This document shows, one piece after another, positions 30,523 through 43,824 of a stretch of DNA of 64,000 bases. Position numbers and translations under genes: made by a program. This DNA is from Thermothielavioides terrestris NRRL 8126 (lineage: Eukaryota > Ascomycota > Sordariomycetes > Sordariales > Chaetomiaceae): contig NC_016458.1 in the NCBI RefSeq assembly GCF_000226115.1, positions 9,033,501 to 9,097,500 on the forward strand. The letters are read 5' to 3'. The notes beneath the pieces were generated by a model, which saw nothing but the letters and a program-made list of their open reading frames with translations, searched no databases and had not been told where the DNA came from. Within the stretch, counting starts at the first letter, position 1. The number at the start of each line of letters is the position of its first letter.

Positions 30523-33500
30523 ATTAAGAGTCTTATTAGCTCGAAAACCTAGCCCTATCTCTAAGTATACAGCCCTATATATAGCGCTTAGTAGCAACTA
30601 CTATATCTTCGAAAGCCGATATAAAGATCGATATTATCCTAGCTAGCCTAGATGACTAGATAGCTTAGAACTATAAGTTCGTTAATAAGGCTAAGTATCT
30701 CGACCTACTTAACTATTTTAAGGGTAAGGTGGAGCTCCTTCTAAAGCTTATATTGGCTGATATCTACGATCTCGCCTAGGAGTATATTCGACGTAAGCTC
30801 TAGGAATATATTGTCGAACTACGAGCTTCTACGCTAGCTATAGCCAATATAGGAGCTCTAGCTAATCTAGGAGCGCCTACTATAAGCAAGTAGCGGCTTA
30901 GCATTGCCTCTATAGCCTAGGATAATAATATAGATTCCTAGACCCTCTCTAAGAACGAAGGTCTATAAGAGTAGCCTAGTATCGAGGTACTAAATAGCTA
31001 TTAGAAGAAGCTCTATAATAAGAGGGAGAAGTAGTTTAACAATAATATCGTTATTGTCATTATATAGGTTAAAAAGGATCTAGACTATAAGTATAAGGAC
31101 TATAAACATTAGACTAATTACCTTATTTAGATACTAACCTTTATAACTACTATAGTAGTAGCTAACTACTAGTCTACCTACTTTATAGAGTATATCGACC
31201 TTCGAATATAGTATAACAACCTTAAAAAGATTATTTAGCCAACTATTAAGACAATAACTAAGCTTCGAACGTATATTCGTATCTACCTCGATATACTTAA
31301 ATACCCTAGGAATATATATATTAAGGAGGCTAATTTCGAGAAGTAGCTCATTAAGTAGGAGAGCCTAATAGATAAGGCCTCCCTCTAGAAGATAAGTAAA
31401 GCAAAAGATCCTAGCCTATAGTTCAACGAATTGATAGCTATACTAGAGAAGCTATTTCTAAGCTTTATTTCCCTTTATATTATAAGTAAGATAGAGATCT
31501 TTAAGAAGTTAACCTTTCGAGATATAGCTATAAAAGTCTATAAAGGTATATACCTATTTCTTAAGAAGGCGCCTAGCTATATAGGAAAAGGATCCTTCCT
31601 AATATATAGCCCTAGAGAGAAAGAAAATAAAGACTTTAAGCAACTAGAAGATTAGAAGGATCGCCCTAGGCACTAAGCTAATTGTAAAGAGGGAGCTAAA
31701 ATTGGCTAATCCTACTCTAAACGTAAGCTAAGTATATCTATAGCTCCTAGTACCTCTATAAGGTCCTTAAGTATATTAAGGAAGTGCTATATTTACAATT
31801 ACTTTTATCTAACTAAGCGATACTATTATTTAAACCCTAAGAGTATACTACCTATATAGGAACCTAGAGAATATATTAAGGCTTATATAGAGGCTAATTT
31901 AAAGGCTAATTCAACTTTATAAGTAGAGGCTAATAGGCTCTAGATAAAGAGGTCTAGAAGTAGCCTCGTTAACGATATAAAGAGCAATATAGGCGAAGAT
32001 CCGCTACTATATTGATTAGCTAACTACTTTAAAAGAGCTATAGCTACGCTTCCAACGAAGGAGCCTAAGGTCCTTAAAGTAGATATAGCCGATGCCAACG
32101 CCCCTAAAGAGGGCACTACTCCTAAAGAGAGTACTACCTAGGAAGAGGGTAATACCCTCGAAGTAGGCACTGCCCTTAAAGTGGGTATCGCCCCTAATAT
32201 AGGTAACGCCTCCAATATAGGCACTAACATTATAGTGATATTTAGCTACTAATATATTGTAAGAATATAGTAATAGAGAGCTATAGGCAAATGTATAGCG
32301 AGCTTTGCTACAATCCTAGCTATATTCTAGGTAGGCTAGAGATACCTTTTAATTAACTTAGTGATCTTAGATTTAGGGTTAACTATTTATATCGCTAACT
32401 ATCTAAGTAGGTTTAAAAGGCCTCCTAAGTTGGCTATATCTAATAACTATATCTAAGTAGGCGAGTACCCTATTTAGATTAAAGAATATAGCGAGATAGA
32501 TATTAAATTATATAATAATGAGGGTGTTATAGTTCTTACGTTATATAATGTAGTTTACTACTTAACCTTTATATATAACATTATATCGTTGGAGTAGCTT
32601 AATTGATAAGGGATTTAGTAGGACAATAGGCTAGAGAGTATACTAAACTACCTACTTAGGTACTAAGATTATATACTCTTTAGATATACTACGAAGAAGC
32701 TCTAATAATATATCTTCGAATATATACTTAAAGACTATATACCTATAGCCTTTGCTATCTAAATAAAGAGACTTAATTGTTAGGCTCGTTATATAGAAAG
32801 TGTAGTAGACGCTATAACTTAGTACCTACGCCTTAGCTATATAGGCCTAAGGGCCTTTAAACACTTTGTCAATTGCTTATAAGGAGGGCGTATTAAAGGT
32901 GTATCAATATTCGAGTATAATAGCTATAGCCTTAGCAAGTTAAAACGTAGGCCTAATTGTATTCCTAGGCCATTGAACTACGGCCTAGGCGATAGGATCG
33001 CCTTAGATCTATACCCTTTCTAGGAAGGCCAATAGCGCTTTAAATATCTACTATTAGCGACAGATCGCTATTTAAATATAATATAGGATTACTATCTATA
33101 CGACTATAAGGCTCTAGGTATCCTAGTAGCTATTAAACACCTTGCTACATTATTTAAAAAGTAGTATTAGCTATATATCAAGTTCCTAGAGTATAACAAC
33201 GAATTTATATAGGTAAGCGCTATTACTATCTAGGTAGAGAGACAAGGTATCCGAATAGAGCCTTTAGCGCCTAATATACTTATATAGAATAGAGGCGCTA
33301 AATGCTTAGGGGGTATAATCAAAGAGAAGGCTAGAACAATAGCTATTAGCATATAGTTGCTAGGGCAACTATAGCTAAAGGTTACTAGAGCTATAGTATA
33401 TCTCTATAATAAGACACTATCTTTAACAATAGAGTAGATAACGCCACTAGATCGCTTTTATATCTTCTTTACTAAGAGAGATAGCCTAAGAGCCTTAGAG

Positions 33501-33588
33501 TATAAATCGTACTAAAGGCATTTAAAGGTCTATAGTTATAAGGTATTTACTATAATAAATGCTACTAAGAAGAAAGAAAGGCGCTTTA
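30523..33588 (+). pseudogene. Copia-1 Gag-protease-integrase relic
   Basis: One plus-strand frame runs through with TAG/TAA in place of probable Gln and Trp codons. Visible in order are a Gag region to about 32240 with a degraded zinc knuckle near 31785, a protease-like LDLGLTIYIANYLS at about 32370, a GAG-pre-integrase region near 32840, and an integrase core beginning GDRIALDLYPF near 32990. The copy is interrupted by Gypsy-1 at 33588, and the frame resumes at 41276. Confidence 0.85.
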
Positions 33589-33859
33589 TATAACGTACTA
33601 GCCTTATAGCGTCTACAAATAAGCGTACGATATTCTATTCAACTACCTTAAGGAAGGAAAAAGGAGAAGTACAGGCTACGGTCCCTACATATAGAGTTTT
33701 TTAGGGGCTCGCGAAGTAGGTTCGGACCAACGTTATTCCAGGCACGAGGCAGGCCTACTACAGGTCCGTCCTAGGGCCGCCGCGGATCCGTCCTAAGGCC
33801 GCCGTAGATCCTAGGCGTAGCCCTATATACCTAGCCTAGGTATAGCCCAGTCTATAATA
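33589..33859 (-). repeat. Gypsy-1 3' LTR
   Basis: 271 bp, on the plus strand starting TATAACGTACTAG and ending GTCTATAATA, matching the LTR at 41000-41270 apart from RIP-type transitions. It contains GC-rich internal repeats of TCCGTCCTAGGGCCG type that are less mutated than the rest of the element. Confidence 0.9.
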
Positions 33860-33877
33860 TACCCCCCCCGCCCCGTT
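33860..33877 (-). promoter_or_regulatory. Gypsy-1 polypurine tract
   Basis: A run of C on the plus strand (CCCCCCCCGCCCC), so purines on the element strand, directly upstream of the 3' LTR. This is the expected position for the plus-strand primer. The same tract is at 54178-54187 in Gypsy-3 and, shorter, at 61449-61456 in Gypsy-2. Confidence 0.75.
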
Positions 33878-34589
33878 GGATAGCTGAATTAGAGTATATA
33901 TAACGTTGTATTGAACGCGGTTTAGGTCTAGCGTAACGCTAGTCGTAATAGACGCTAGTACCTACTATCTAGTTGTATAGCGCCTACTTCGCTATTAGGG
34001 TAGTCTAGCGTAGTTGCCTATTAAGGCCTTGCTACTTATAGCTATCCTATTGCCTAAGCTTAAGTTGTTTATTTATATCGCCTAGTAAGCCGCTAATTAG
34101 CCTTTCCTCGTTTTATATATTTATATATTGTAACTACATTGTACTAAATATACCTACTAATTATATATAATCTAACCTTGCCTACTGTCATTTAAACCCC
34201 TTCTCCTATATAATTTGACTTTCTCGTATTTTCTTCCTATATCTAACGCGCGCCTCCCCTTCCTCCCCTACGATCCGTTCTTCCCCTTTCTCGTATAGTA
34301 ACATCGTTCTCCCTATTCTACCTCGTATACATTTCTTTTCTTTTATACTCCTACCTTACGTCTACCTATACCTTCGAGCACGTTGCTCGTTATCGCCTTA
34401 GCTCCTATAAAAGTCTCTTCGTCCCCCCCTTCGACAACGATATAGTTTTAAAACTCGCCTACTACGTTTATATATAAGAACGCTAAAATGTTAGTCGCTA
34501 CTACTACTCTTAGAGGTAGTAGCGTAGGCTACTATCCTAATGGCGATAATAACAAAGACTATAATATAAGTGCTTCTAAGACGACTCTA

Positions 34590-36050
34590 CTATAGACCTA
34601 AGTTGTTTATTAACTACGATGTTATAGAACTGAAATAATCGCTAGAAGAACGATAAACTATCGATTAGTAGGTTCGTTGTCGAAGGAGACTTCGACGACA
34701 AAGAAAACGAACTACTCTCCAACAAAGGAGAGTTCTATATATAGTATATCGTTCACCTTCTTAGTAGTACTAAGGTCGAATATATCTCTAGTCGTAATAA
34801 ATCTTATAAAGAATGTTAAAGAGCCTATACTATATATAAGTAGGACTCTATATTATAGGTAATAAACCTTTACCTTCGATCTAGTCTAAAGAAAATCCTT
34901 AAGGTGTATAATATAAGCTAGGCTATCGAGACCTTAGCCTAGAAGAAGATAAGCTTATAGTCTATTCGCTATATAATCCTTAAATATAAATTTCAAAAGC
35001 TAATATAGTCTTTCTAGATCGCTTTTAACAATATATAGATATATCGTATCCTTGCTCAACCAATACTACTCCCTCTATCTATTACCGAGTAGACTTTAAT
35101 TTGCACTATCCCTTAGACCCTAGTCGCCTCCCCTACTACGTCGAGCTACTATAGGGCTTTAATGCCCTATAATCTACCTACCTCCTCCTTAGACTGCTCT
35201 ACTTAACTAGCCGCCTACCTAACTTATCGTTTAATAAATAACAAAGAAGCCTACTAGTACAATATACGCTATTTAGTCGACGTTATTACAATAGTCGTTA
35301 ATACTAATAACCATCTTATCGACTATATTTTAAGCTCATTGTAGTCTAGCCCCTCTCTATAAAGCGGCTATAGTACAACTTCTACTAAGTACGATATTGT
35401 CCTAGTTCCCTTTGTCCTATATCCCTAGCGCCGTCTATCCTTTCCCCTTAAGAACCTTGTCTACGTCCCTTAGGAACGTACTAATCCTCTACTTTAAACC
35501 CCTAGTAGGTCTAATAGATAGCCGATTATAGAGGTACTCTCGTCGTTTAACAAAGGTGTCGAGTACCTACCTATCGACGATATAATACTATCTAAAGACA
35601 AAGAGGCTATAGAGTAGGGCTAAAGACAGCTCTATCCTCTACTATAGCTCTACTCCTGCTTTATCCTACGCCTCGACCTATTATCGAATTAACCTACCGA
35701 CTAGAGTAGTTATAATAACTTTGATATCCGCCCCTACCCTACCTTGGAGATCCTAGAGTAGATGATATATCGGCTATTAACCCTATTTCCCTTCAACTTA
35801 TATCTAGGTATCCTATAGTACTATAGGATTAACGCTAAGGTAAAGCTAAAGGACTACCTACATCTAAGGAAGGAGACCTAGTTAACGTGTCGAAGCCTCT
35901 TTATATTTATATTTTTCTTATTGTTCTTTCGTAATAAGGCTATAGCTAGATATATTAGGGTAATCATATATTTAATAGTACTACCGAGCTATATTCGTTT
36001 TGTCATTGTTGTTTCTTATAAAGTAGTCTATATATAAACATTGCGTTTTC
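34590..36050 (+). pseudogene. Antisense accessory open frame in Gypsy-1 (RIP-damaged)
   Basis: A plus-strand frame, antisense to gag-pol, lies between the chromodomain and the 3' LTR and can be read for about 480 codons. Nearly all interruptions are TAG or TAA, as expected from RIP of Gln and Trp codons; one TGA aligns with a TGG-type position in Gypsy-3. The core (34673-34993) is exactly 107 codons, as in Gypsy-2 and Gypsy-3. It starts FVVEGDFDDKEN and contains LKKILKVYN. A later part is hydrophobic (near 35910-36000) and could be a membrane segment. The precise start and end are unresolved, and an intron near the 5' end is possible. I do not recognise the family. Confidence 0.65.
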
Positions 36051-39000
36051 CCTTCCTCCTTTAGTTCGACGCTAGCCTATCGTTATATCGTATATCTCCC
36101 TATTCCTATTCGAACTTGTCGAATATAGTAGTATCTAAGAAGTTCTCTAAAGGCTCCTACATTAGTTTATTATAACCTACCTACTTAATATATATATCGT
36201 AGTTATTTCCCCTTCCCCTAGTGTTCTAAGCTTTAAAGATCGCCTCTACCCTATACTCCTACTAAAGAACACCCTCCTTCGACGTAACCTATATAGGGTC
36301 TAGCCATTTATCTATAACTTTCTACAAAGGGAGTAGATTGGAGGCTACTCGCTCAACTAGATCGATATAGAAGGTTGGGTATAGACCATTTAGTATATCG
36401 AGCGTCATCGTCAAAGGGGTAGGTACTACGACTACCTTATACTTAGTATTTAGCTAATCGAGTTTCTTACTAAGGCGGTTCATCTTTATATTATATAGAG
36501 AGAGCTATACCTTGTCCTTTACTTTAAACCTCTTAGCTAGACGACAAGAGCGGTTTACATTCGTCTACTACCGCTACTATATATATACGATAGCTACTTA
36601 GGTCTACTCTATTCCCTTCTTTAGATAGCGAAGGAACCTAGTAGTGTAGCCCTCTAAGGTCGCTATAAACGCTATTAGAATTATAATAAGTTGTATAGAG
36701 CTTATATCGAACCTATAGAAAAGGTAGTTTAGGCTTACCCTAGTTATAGATAAGTCCCTATTGTTGAGTATAAACTAGTAGGCTAGGAGGTATTTAGGCT
36801 AGTCGTACTATATAAAGGAGACGAAGATCTAAAGGATAGCCTATACCTCTTAGTTGATCTACTCTATTCCCCTATCCATCTAGGGATAGTAAAAAGTCGA
36901 TAAGAGCTGCTCTACCCCTATCGCTTTATATAGTACGGTTTAGAACCTACTTAACTAGTCCGACCTATAGTCAATTATAATTTAAGTCGGGAACCTATAG
37001 AAGCACTACTATACGTTATAGAACTAGAGGGTATACTCTTCTACTCTTATCGAATATATTGCCTTAAGCTATATATACTTAGAGAGATAGTTGGTAATCA
37101 CTATAAGGTAGCTAGGTGCCCCCTTGTCTCTTATAGGAAGGTCGGTTATAAAGTCAATAGAGATCTACTTCTAGAAGCGATTAAAGATAGGCAAAGGTTA
37201 TAAAAGCCCTTGATATAACTGCTAAGAGATCTTACTTTAATAGCACTAGTTGTAGTTCCTAATGAACCGCTTTATATTAGACGATATAAGGTCCTAGTAA
37301 TAATCTCTCTAAAGTATTTTAAATAGCTTATTGCGCCCTAGGTATCTTAATATAGCTAAGTTATAGATCTACTAGATAATCATAGTAGTTAGGGGCTCCT
37401 ATATAGAGAGCTAGAGACGGCTATAGAACTAGAGTACGCTTTATACGTTAAAGGAGTAGTCTACGATCTAGGTTTATATTATATTCGCCTTCTTTAGAAA
37501 CTTCTAAACTTCGTTGTAAATAGCTCGAAGTTGGTAAATATAGTGCTCGTCTTCAACAATACCCTTGTCCTATAGGGCTATGAGCTACTTATCCTCGAAA
37601 AGCATCTCTTCTATAGGCAACCTAGCCTCCTTCTATATATTAGTCTAGTATACTTTAATTGGAGGGAGTAGCTAGGCGATATACTAGTTATCTTTAGGCT
37701 CGTCTTATTTATACTAAGAAAGCGTATTAGGATATAAGGCCTAAGATCCTAGCTAGTACTTTAGCTTAAAGTTAAATAGGGAGAGCGTCTCTATCTATTA
37801 GGCCTACTATTTATTAATTGGATATAGCTAGGTAAAGTACTTAAGGTTCTTATAGTTGGTTAAGATAATAAAGGGGGCTACTATACTCTAAAGCTCCGTC
37901 GACTAGGCCTTGAGATATAAGATAATAGCCAATAGCTCTTTGTTATAGATAGTGTAGTTACGTTTAGCGGAGCTCAGTTTTATAGAGTAGTAGGCTATAG
38001 GGTAAAGAACCTCGTCCTCTCTCCGCTAAGATAAGTATCTACTAAATGCTATATTAGAATAGTCCATTTCTATAATCGTCTCTCTCTTAGGATCCTATTA
38101 AGCGAAGATCGGCTCCGATATAAACGTGGCCTTAAGTATATCAAAGGCGTTCTACTCCTTTTTACCCTAGTAGAAAAGGACGTTCTTATAGGTAAGGCGT
38201 ATTAATAGGGCTGTCTTCTTAAAGAAGTTAAAGATAAAGTTGCAATAGAAATTAGCGAATCTTAGGAAGCTTTATACTCCTTAGACTTTACAAGGTGCCT
38301 CCTACTTACAGATAGCTTTGATCTTCTTAGGGTCGAGGTAGATATAGACCTCTACCTCTATAATATACCCTAGGTACTTAACTTCCTTTATCGCGAATAT
38401 ATATTTCTTAAGGTCTAGGTTAAGGCCTACGTCCCTTAGTCTTTGGAGGACCTTATATACCTTCCTTATATAGTCCTTTCAGCTCCTATTCAAGTATACT
38501 AAGACGTTGTTAAGATATACTATTATATAGTCTCTTAGCGTTAGACCAAGGGCGTTGTTAATATATCTCTAGAACGTTATAGGAGTATCTATAAGCTTAA
38601 AGGGGTAGACTAGCTACTCGAATAGTCTAAACCTTATATAAAACGCTATAAAGTATTTATTTCCTTCAACTATCTAAATACAATAGAATATAGCCCTAAC
38701 GTCTAGCTTTATAAGCCATTTGGCCCTAGCTAGGGACCGAAGAGTCTCTTTAATTAGGGGGAGTAGGTACTGATCTTGCTTAGTAATCTTGTTTAAGGTT
38801 TAGTAGTCTATATAGAACCTCTATCCTCCTTCTAGCTTCTTTATAAAGAGGACTAGGGCAGCTACTAATAAAGAGCTTACCTAGATCTATCCCTTATCTA
38901 ATAGGTCTACGACCTACTTTCGAATCTCTAGGAGATAGTCCCTTGGTATATTATATAAAGGTCTCTATAGGAGCTTAGGAGGTTTTCCGTCTAAGCTTGT

Positions 39001-40980
39001 CTTAAGATAGATATAATAGTCGGCTTCCCTCCGATAAGGGGGGAGGTCGTTCGCCTTCTCTTTGTCGAAGAGGTTAGCGAAGTTATATAGCTCCTTTAGC
39101 AAGGCGACCTTCGGGTCTAGGTTAGTATCAGGCTAGGAGACGGCCACTCCTAGTATAGTGGTCATCTTATAGATACTAATGACGAAGAATATATCTTATA
39201 TCCTTTTAGACTTCTTCCTTTATACTTTATAGGCTAAGCTTATAAATATTACACCTATAATTAGAGTAGCGTTGACTTCCTTCTACTATAAGGAGCATTT
39301 ATATACTTATAGGCTACTTTACGAATTGACAGTAAAGACCTTATTAGCTAGGTCTAGCACGATCCTACAGTAGTTTATCTAGGGGAGCCCTAATATAACG
39401 TCGTAGGCTAGCCTTAGTACTATATAGAATATAGTAGCATTGATCTACTTATCGATGTCTATTATAATGTAGGCGATATATATGATTTTCTTTATAATTT
39501 GCACCCTCTTGACTACAATACCTAGGGTATAGAGAGTCGGTAGGCTTATCTACTTAATCCCTAATTTCTAATATACTCTCTCGCTAATAGCTCTATAGCT
39601 CTAGTACCTACTATCTACTTATATATTTATAAAACTAGAGGAGTTTAGAAAAACAGAGATAAAAAAGGGGGGCTTATCTATTCTCTCTCTAATCTCTATA
39701 AACTCGTTTTATAAACGGCTAGGTCCTTTCGGCCCTTATATAAGACTTTATATAGGGGCTACTCTTTTCCCTCCTCCTCTTTAGAGGGAGAGTCCTCCTC
39801 TACCTATTCCTTAGCCTCTAACTTATTGATATCGACCTAAGGAGCTAGTCTCTTAGCTAGGGCAAAGGGATAGGTAGCTACAAAGTAGCCCTAGCGCTTA
39901 TAACGAATATAGGCTCTAGCCTATTAGCATACTATATATACCTCGTCGCTTACCTATTTCGCCTATAGCACGTTTATACTTCGTTTTCCTTTGTTCTACT
40001 ACTACTTTCCTCTATAACCCCTATTAGCTCCCCCCTAAGCTAGGGCAATGTAGGTCGTATTAATCCTAGTTATCGGTATATCTCTATCTATATTCTTCTC
40101 TATATCCGTATTGGGCCTAGATCGTTTACCCTAGGACCACTAATGTCGTTCCTCTAAGTAAAGGGCCTCTAGGTCGGTAGTAATCTTATAGTACTTTATA
40201 ATGGCTATAACGTAGTCGTTCTATAGGACCCCCTATCCTACTACAATATACTTCAACTTTAAGGAGAGGCATCGTTATAGTCTAATAAGTCGTACCTTGT
40301 CGCTCTAATTAAGTCCTCTAGCCTTCGATAGCTTCGCTTTAAAGCGAACAATAAAAAAGGAGAATAGCTCGTTATCTCTTTAGTAGAGTATATCTAGCTC
40401 CGTTAAGGCTATAACCTACTTATAGAGGTCTATATAAACTATTACAAAATACTTAAGAAATACTCCTAGGTTATAGTTGCAACTAGGTCCTCTTAACTTA
40501 TAGAAGGCTATAACCTTAGCCTAGACCCTCTAGCTAAAGTTCCTTTAAATAAATACCTATTGGTCGTAGAGACCTTCGATAAAGTCTTAGTCTACTACTA
40601 AGATATACGTTATTGTAGCCCTCTAAATGGCAAAGAGCTCCTTTTTACTATCGAAGGGTTATCCTATAGGAAGGCGCTTCTATTATATCTAAGGAGCTGC
40701 TAGAGCTATAGTGTTAGTTGTCAGAGCTTAGGCGTTTACTACTATAGGGGTGTTTATAGTCTAAGCTATAGCAATCTAGGCTATACGAAGTTCCTTAATA
40801 GTTGCGTTCTAATATATAATCGTCTCCTATAAGAGTTAGAAGTGTTTATAGACCTAATCTAGGTCTAAGACCTATAGGACGCCTAGGTTGTTTATAATAG
40901 CGTCTAGCCTATTCGGTACTAACGTCGAAACGCTTAGCGTACTACTCTCGTCTATACTTGAAAGTAATAGCTACTCTATC
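36030..40980 (-). pseudogene. Gypsy-1 Gag-Pol relic with chromodomain
   Basis: One minus-strand frame with numerous TAG/TAA stops. In order from the 5' LTR: Gag (to about 39900) with a mutated CCHC knuckle, an acidic linker, an aspartic protease region (about 39600-39100), RT (about 39000-38200), RNase H (about 38050-37800), a zinc-binding and core integrase (about 37350-36500), and a chromodomain (about 36350-36130). The RT active-site box reads YLNN at 38506-38517, where two catalytic Asp are expected. The element cannot make active enzyme. Confidence 0.88.
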
Positions 40981-40986
40981 TATACG

Positions 40987-40999
40987 AAGGTAGTTGAAC
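40987..40999 (-). promoter_or_regulatory. Gypsy-1 putative self-primer binding site
   Basis: Directly next to the 5' LTR, the plus strand reads AAGGTAGTTGAAC. On the element strand this is GTTCAACTACCTT, complementary over 12 bases to AAGGTAGTTGAA found inside the LTR of this group (clean copy at 61657-61668). No match to a common tRNA 3' end is apparent. This layout is that of Tf1-type self-priming. Confidence 0.6.
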
Positions 41000-41270
41000 T
41001 ATAATGTACTAGCCTTATAGCGTCTACAAATAAATGTACGATGTTCTATTCAACTACTTTAAGGAAGGAAAAAGGAGAAGTATAGACTACGGTCCTTGTA
41101 CATAGAGTTTTTCAGGGGCTTACAAAGTAGGTTTAGACTGACGTTATTCCGGGCGTAAGGCGGGCCCGCTATAGGTCCGTCCTAGGGCCGTCGTAGATCC
41201 GTCCTAGGGCCGCTATAGATCCTAGGCGTAGCCCTATATACCTAGCCCAAGTATAGCCCGGTCTATAACA
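41000..41270 (-). repeat. Gypsy-1 5' LTR
   Basis: 271 bp; on the element strand starts TGTTATAGACC and ends with a mutated ACATTATA. It is paired with the LTR at 33589-33859 and flanked by the CTTTA duplication. Confidence 0.9.
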
Positions 41271-41275
41271 CTTTA

Positions 41276-43824
41276 AACGATTCTAACTAAGAGCTTAGAT
41301 CGGCTACCTTATAGGATATAATTCCTTAAATATCTACTATATCTAAAACCTAGCTACTAACCAAGTAGTATATATATATAATATAATTTTTAATAAAAAG
41401 TAGATATACCTAGGTGATCTAAAGCTTATAGTATAAGATATTCCCTAGGTAGACCTCGAAAAGCTAAAGCGCTAGCTTAATACTAAAGACGCTAATAATG
41501 CTAATTAGCTAGATAATAGCGATTTTATACCTATAGCTAAGGAAGAGGATATAATAGAGGCGTTTAATATATATTTAATAACCTTTGAAGAACTAGAAGA
41601 GAGCCTAGCTACTACTAAGGAAGTGTTAAATACTATTGTAGTAAAAGGCGATACTATAAGTACTTTCTTAAAGTTTTAATATCTAACTCCTTTACCTACT
41701 CTGCTAAACGCCCTAATTATAGCTACCTTCCTAGGCTTATATTCACCTAGAGCCTCTAAAGGAGTATTCCAACTATAGGAGGCCACCTTTAATATAAGAA
41801 TATTAGGCCCTAGAGCTACTAAATATAGGTATTTAAAGAAGGTCCTCTATATAGAGGAAAAGAGAGAGGAACTCGTCTAAAAGAGTAAAAAAAAAGCTAA
41901 AAAGGCAATTAGTACTATTAAAAAGGAAGATAGCAATGCTAGGAAGATCTCCTAAGAAGAAATCGATCGCTTATAGTAAGAAGGTAAGCTTAGATCTATC
42001 TACTAGTCGATACTCTTGCCTATACCTCGATAGTACTTTGAACTTAAAGATTACCTACTAGGCTAGCTGTTCCTAGAAGCTAAATGCGATTATCTTTAAA
42101 GCTACGAAGTAATAGGCTCCTAGGAAGAGATTCGCTATTATAATAAAGAGGTCTAAAGTAAGTAGATCCTAGATTATATATAGGTATATATCTATAAGTT
42201 TAATAAAAGTAAGTATCTCGTTAAATATAAAGTAAGGCTAGTAATATATAGCGATTAATAAAAGAAGAGGTTTATTAAAGAGAACTATATAGCTATACTT
42301 ACTATATAATCCTTTAAAACAATGTTCACTACTATAGCGAGGTTCGACCTAGAACTAAAGTAGTTCAATATAGTTAACGCCTTCGTTAATATAAAGATTG
42401 ATAAAGATATTTATATAGAGATACTATATAGCTATTATAAGCTAGGAACTATCTTAAAGCTAAAGAAGGCACTTTATAGCCTATAGAAGTCTCCCCTTTT
42501 CTAGCAACGAGAGTTGACGGCTACCCTAAGGAACCTAGGGTTCTAAGCTATACTATAAGAGCCTTATATTATAATAAACAAGGGTATTATTATCTTCTTC
42601 TATATAAATAATATCGTCTTCATCTACTATAAAAAGGATTAATACCAAGCTAATGAAGTAATTAGCTAATTATAAGAAAAGTATAAACTTATAGAAGGAG
42701 ATAACCTCCTATAGTTCCTAGATATAGAGATTTATCGCGACTATAAGAGGCGTTTAATCTAGCTTAGCTAGATAGTATATATTGAGAAGATCGTAAAGTT
42801 AACCTAGGAAAAAGGAGAGCTAGAGACTCTAATAGCTAAAGGCGAATTGCTCCTATACAACGATATTGCTAGCTATAGCTCTATTAAGCTCTATTAAAGG
42901 AAGATCGGCTTAATCCTATATACTATTGTCAATATATACCTAGATATTACCTTTATAGCCTCTAAGCTTATATAGTTTAATTAAAACCTAGGACCTAAAT
43001 ACTACTATATAGCTAATTAAGTATTACGATACCTCTATTAAACGAGGTTCTAAGCCCTCTAGCTAGGAAGAGGAGATATCTTAGTCGTAGCTAGTAATAC
43101 TAGCTTTATCGATAATAGTATCGATTATAAGAGCTTATAAGGTTACACTATTATCCTATTTAGAGGGCTAATCACCTAGTAAACTAGTAAATAAGATATA
43201 GTAACTATATCGACTATAGAGGTAGAGATATTAGCATTTATATAAGTAGCAAAAGAAGGTATATTCCTTTAACGTCTATTAGAGGTACTAGAGATCTATC
43301 TAGATAATAAGATCCTATCGATCTAGTATAATAATAAATAGACGATTTAGCTAATTAATACTAAGATGCCTATACTATAGACGAAGCTAAAATATATTAA
43401 TATTTATAACTATTAGCTATATTAAGAAGTTTAGAATAAAAGGGTTAATATAGATTATATACCTTTGAACTAGATATTAGCTAATAGCCTAACGAAGGCG
43501 CTAGAACTAGAGCTCTATAGGAAGTTTATAGAAATATTTAATCTAGTAGATATCTAGGCCTTTATCAAGATCTACGTCTACTAAACGATATAGAAGAAAG
43601 AAATATAGGGCTAGAAGAAGGCTCTAGCTAAATAGAAAGTTCAATTTATAGTATAATATATAAGATTAAAAAGGGTAGGTATATAAAGCTTAATAAATTA
43701 AAGCGATAGTAGAAGGACCTTAATACTATAGAATTATTAGATTAGGAAGGACATAGTATTAGGAATAGCTTTATAGATTACTAGATTTGGTAGATTAGAG
43801 CCGGAGGCTCGACCTAGAGGGGTA
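41276..43824 (+). pseudogene. Copia-1 reverse transcriptase-RNase H relic
   Basis: Continuation of the Copia frame after Gypsy-1. It begins with the post-integrase segment IGYLIGYNS, then an acidic linker, RT (about 42150-42800) with the active-site box reading YINN near 42602, and RNase H ending with ILANSLTKALE near 43480, the classic end of Copia Pol. Stops are frequent and of RIP type. A purine run (GAGGGG) ends at the 3' LTR. Confidence 0.87.

Larger units (their letters stand above)
33589..41270 (-). mobile_element. Gypsy-type chromovirus (Gypsy-1), nested in Copia-1
   Basis: 7,682 bp on the minus strand with 271-bp LTRs (33589-33859 and 41000-41270) and a perfect 5-bp target duplication CTTTA (33584-33588 and 41271-41275). 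Removing it joins the Copia integrase frame (…ERRF) to the next segment (KRF…) correctly. The element contains Gag with a zinc knuckle, protease, RT, RNase H, integrase and a chromodomain, plus an antisense open frame near its 3' end. It is heavily RIP-mutated. Confidence 0.92.

Noticed and set aside
31431..31655. 74-codon open frame in Copia-1
   Set aside because: It is a surviving piece of the Gag frame between two RIP-made stops, not an independent gene.
34677..34862. 61-codon open frame in Gypsy-1, with a twin at 54993-55181 in Gypsy-3
   Set aside because: It lies in a different frame from the conserved antisense frame and its similarity is explained by the two copies being the same family; the Gypsy-2 homology is in the other frame.
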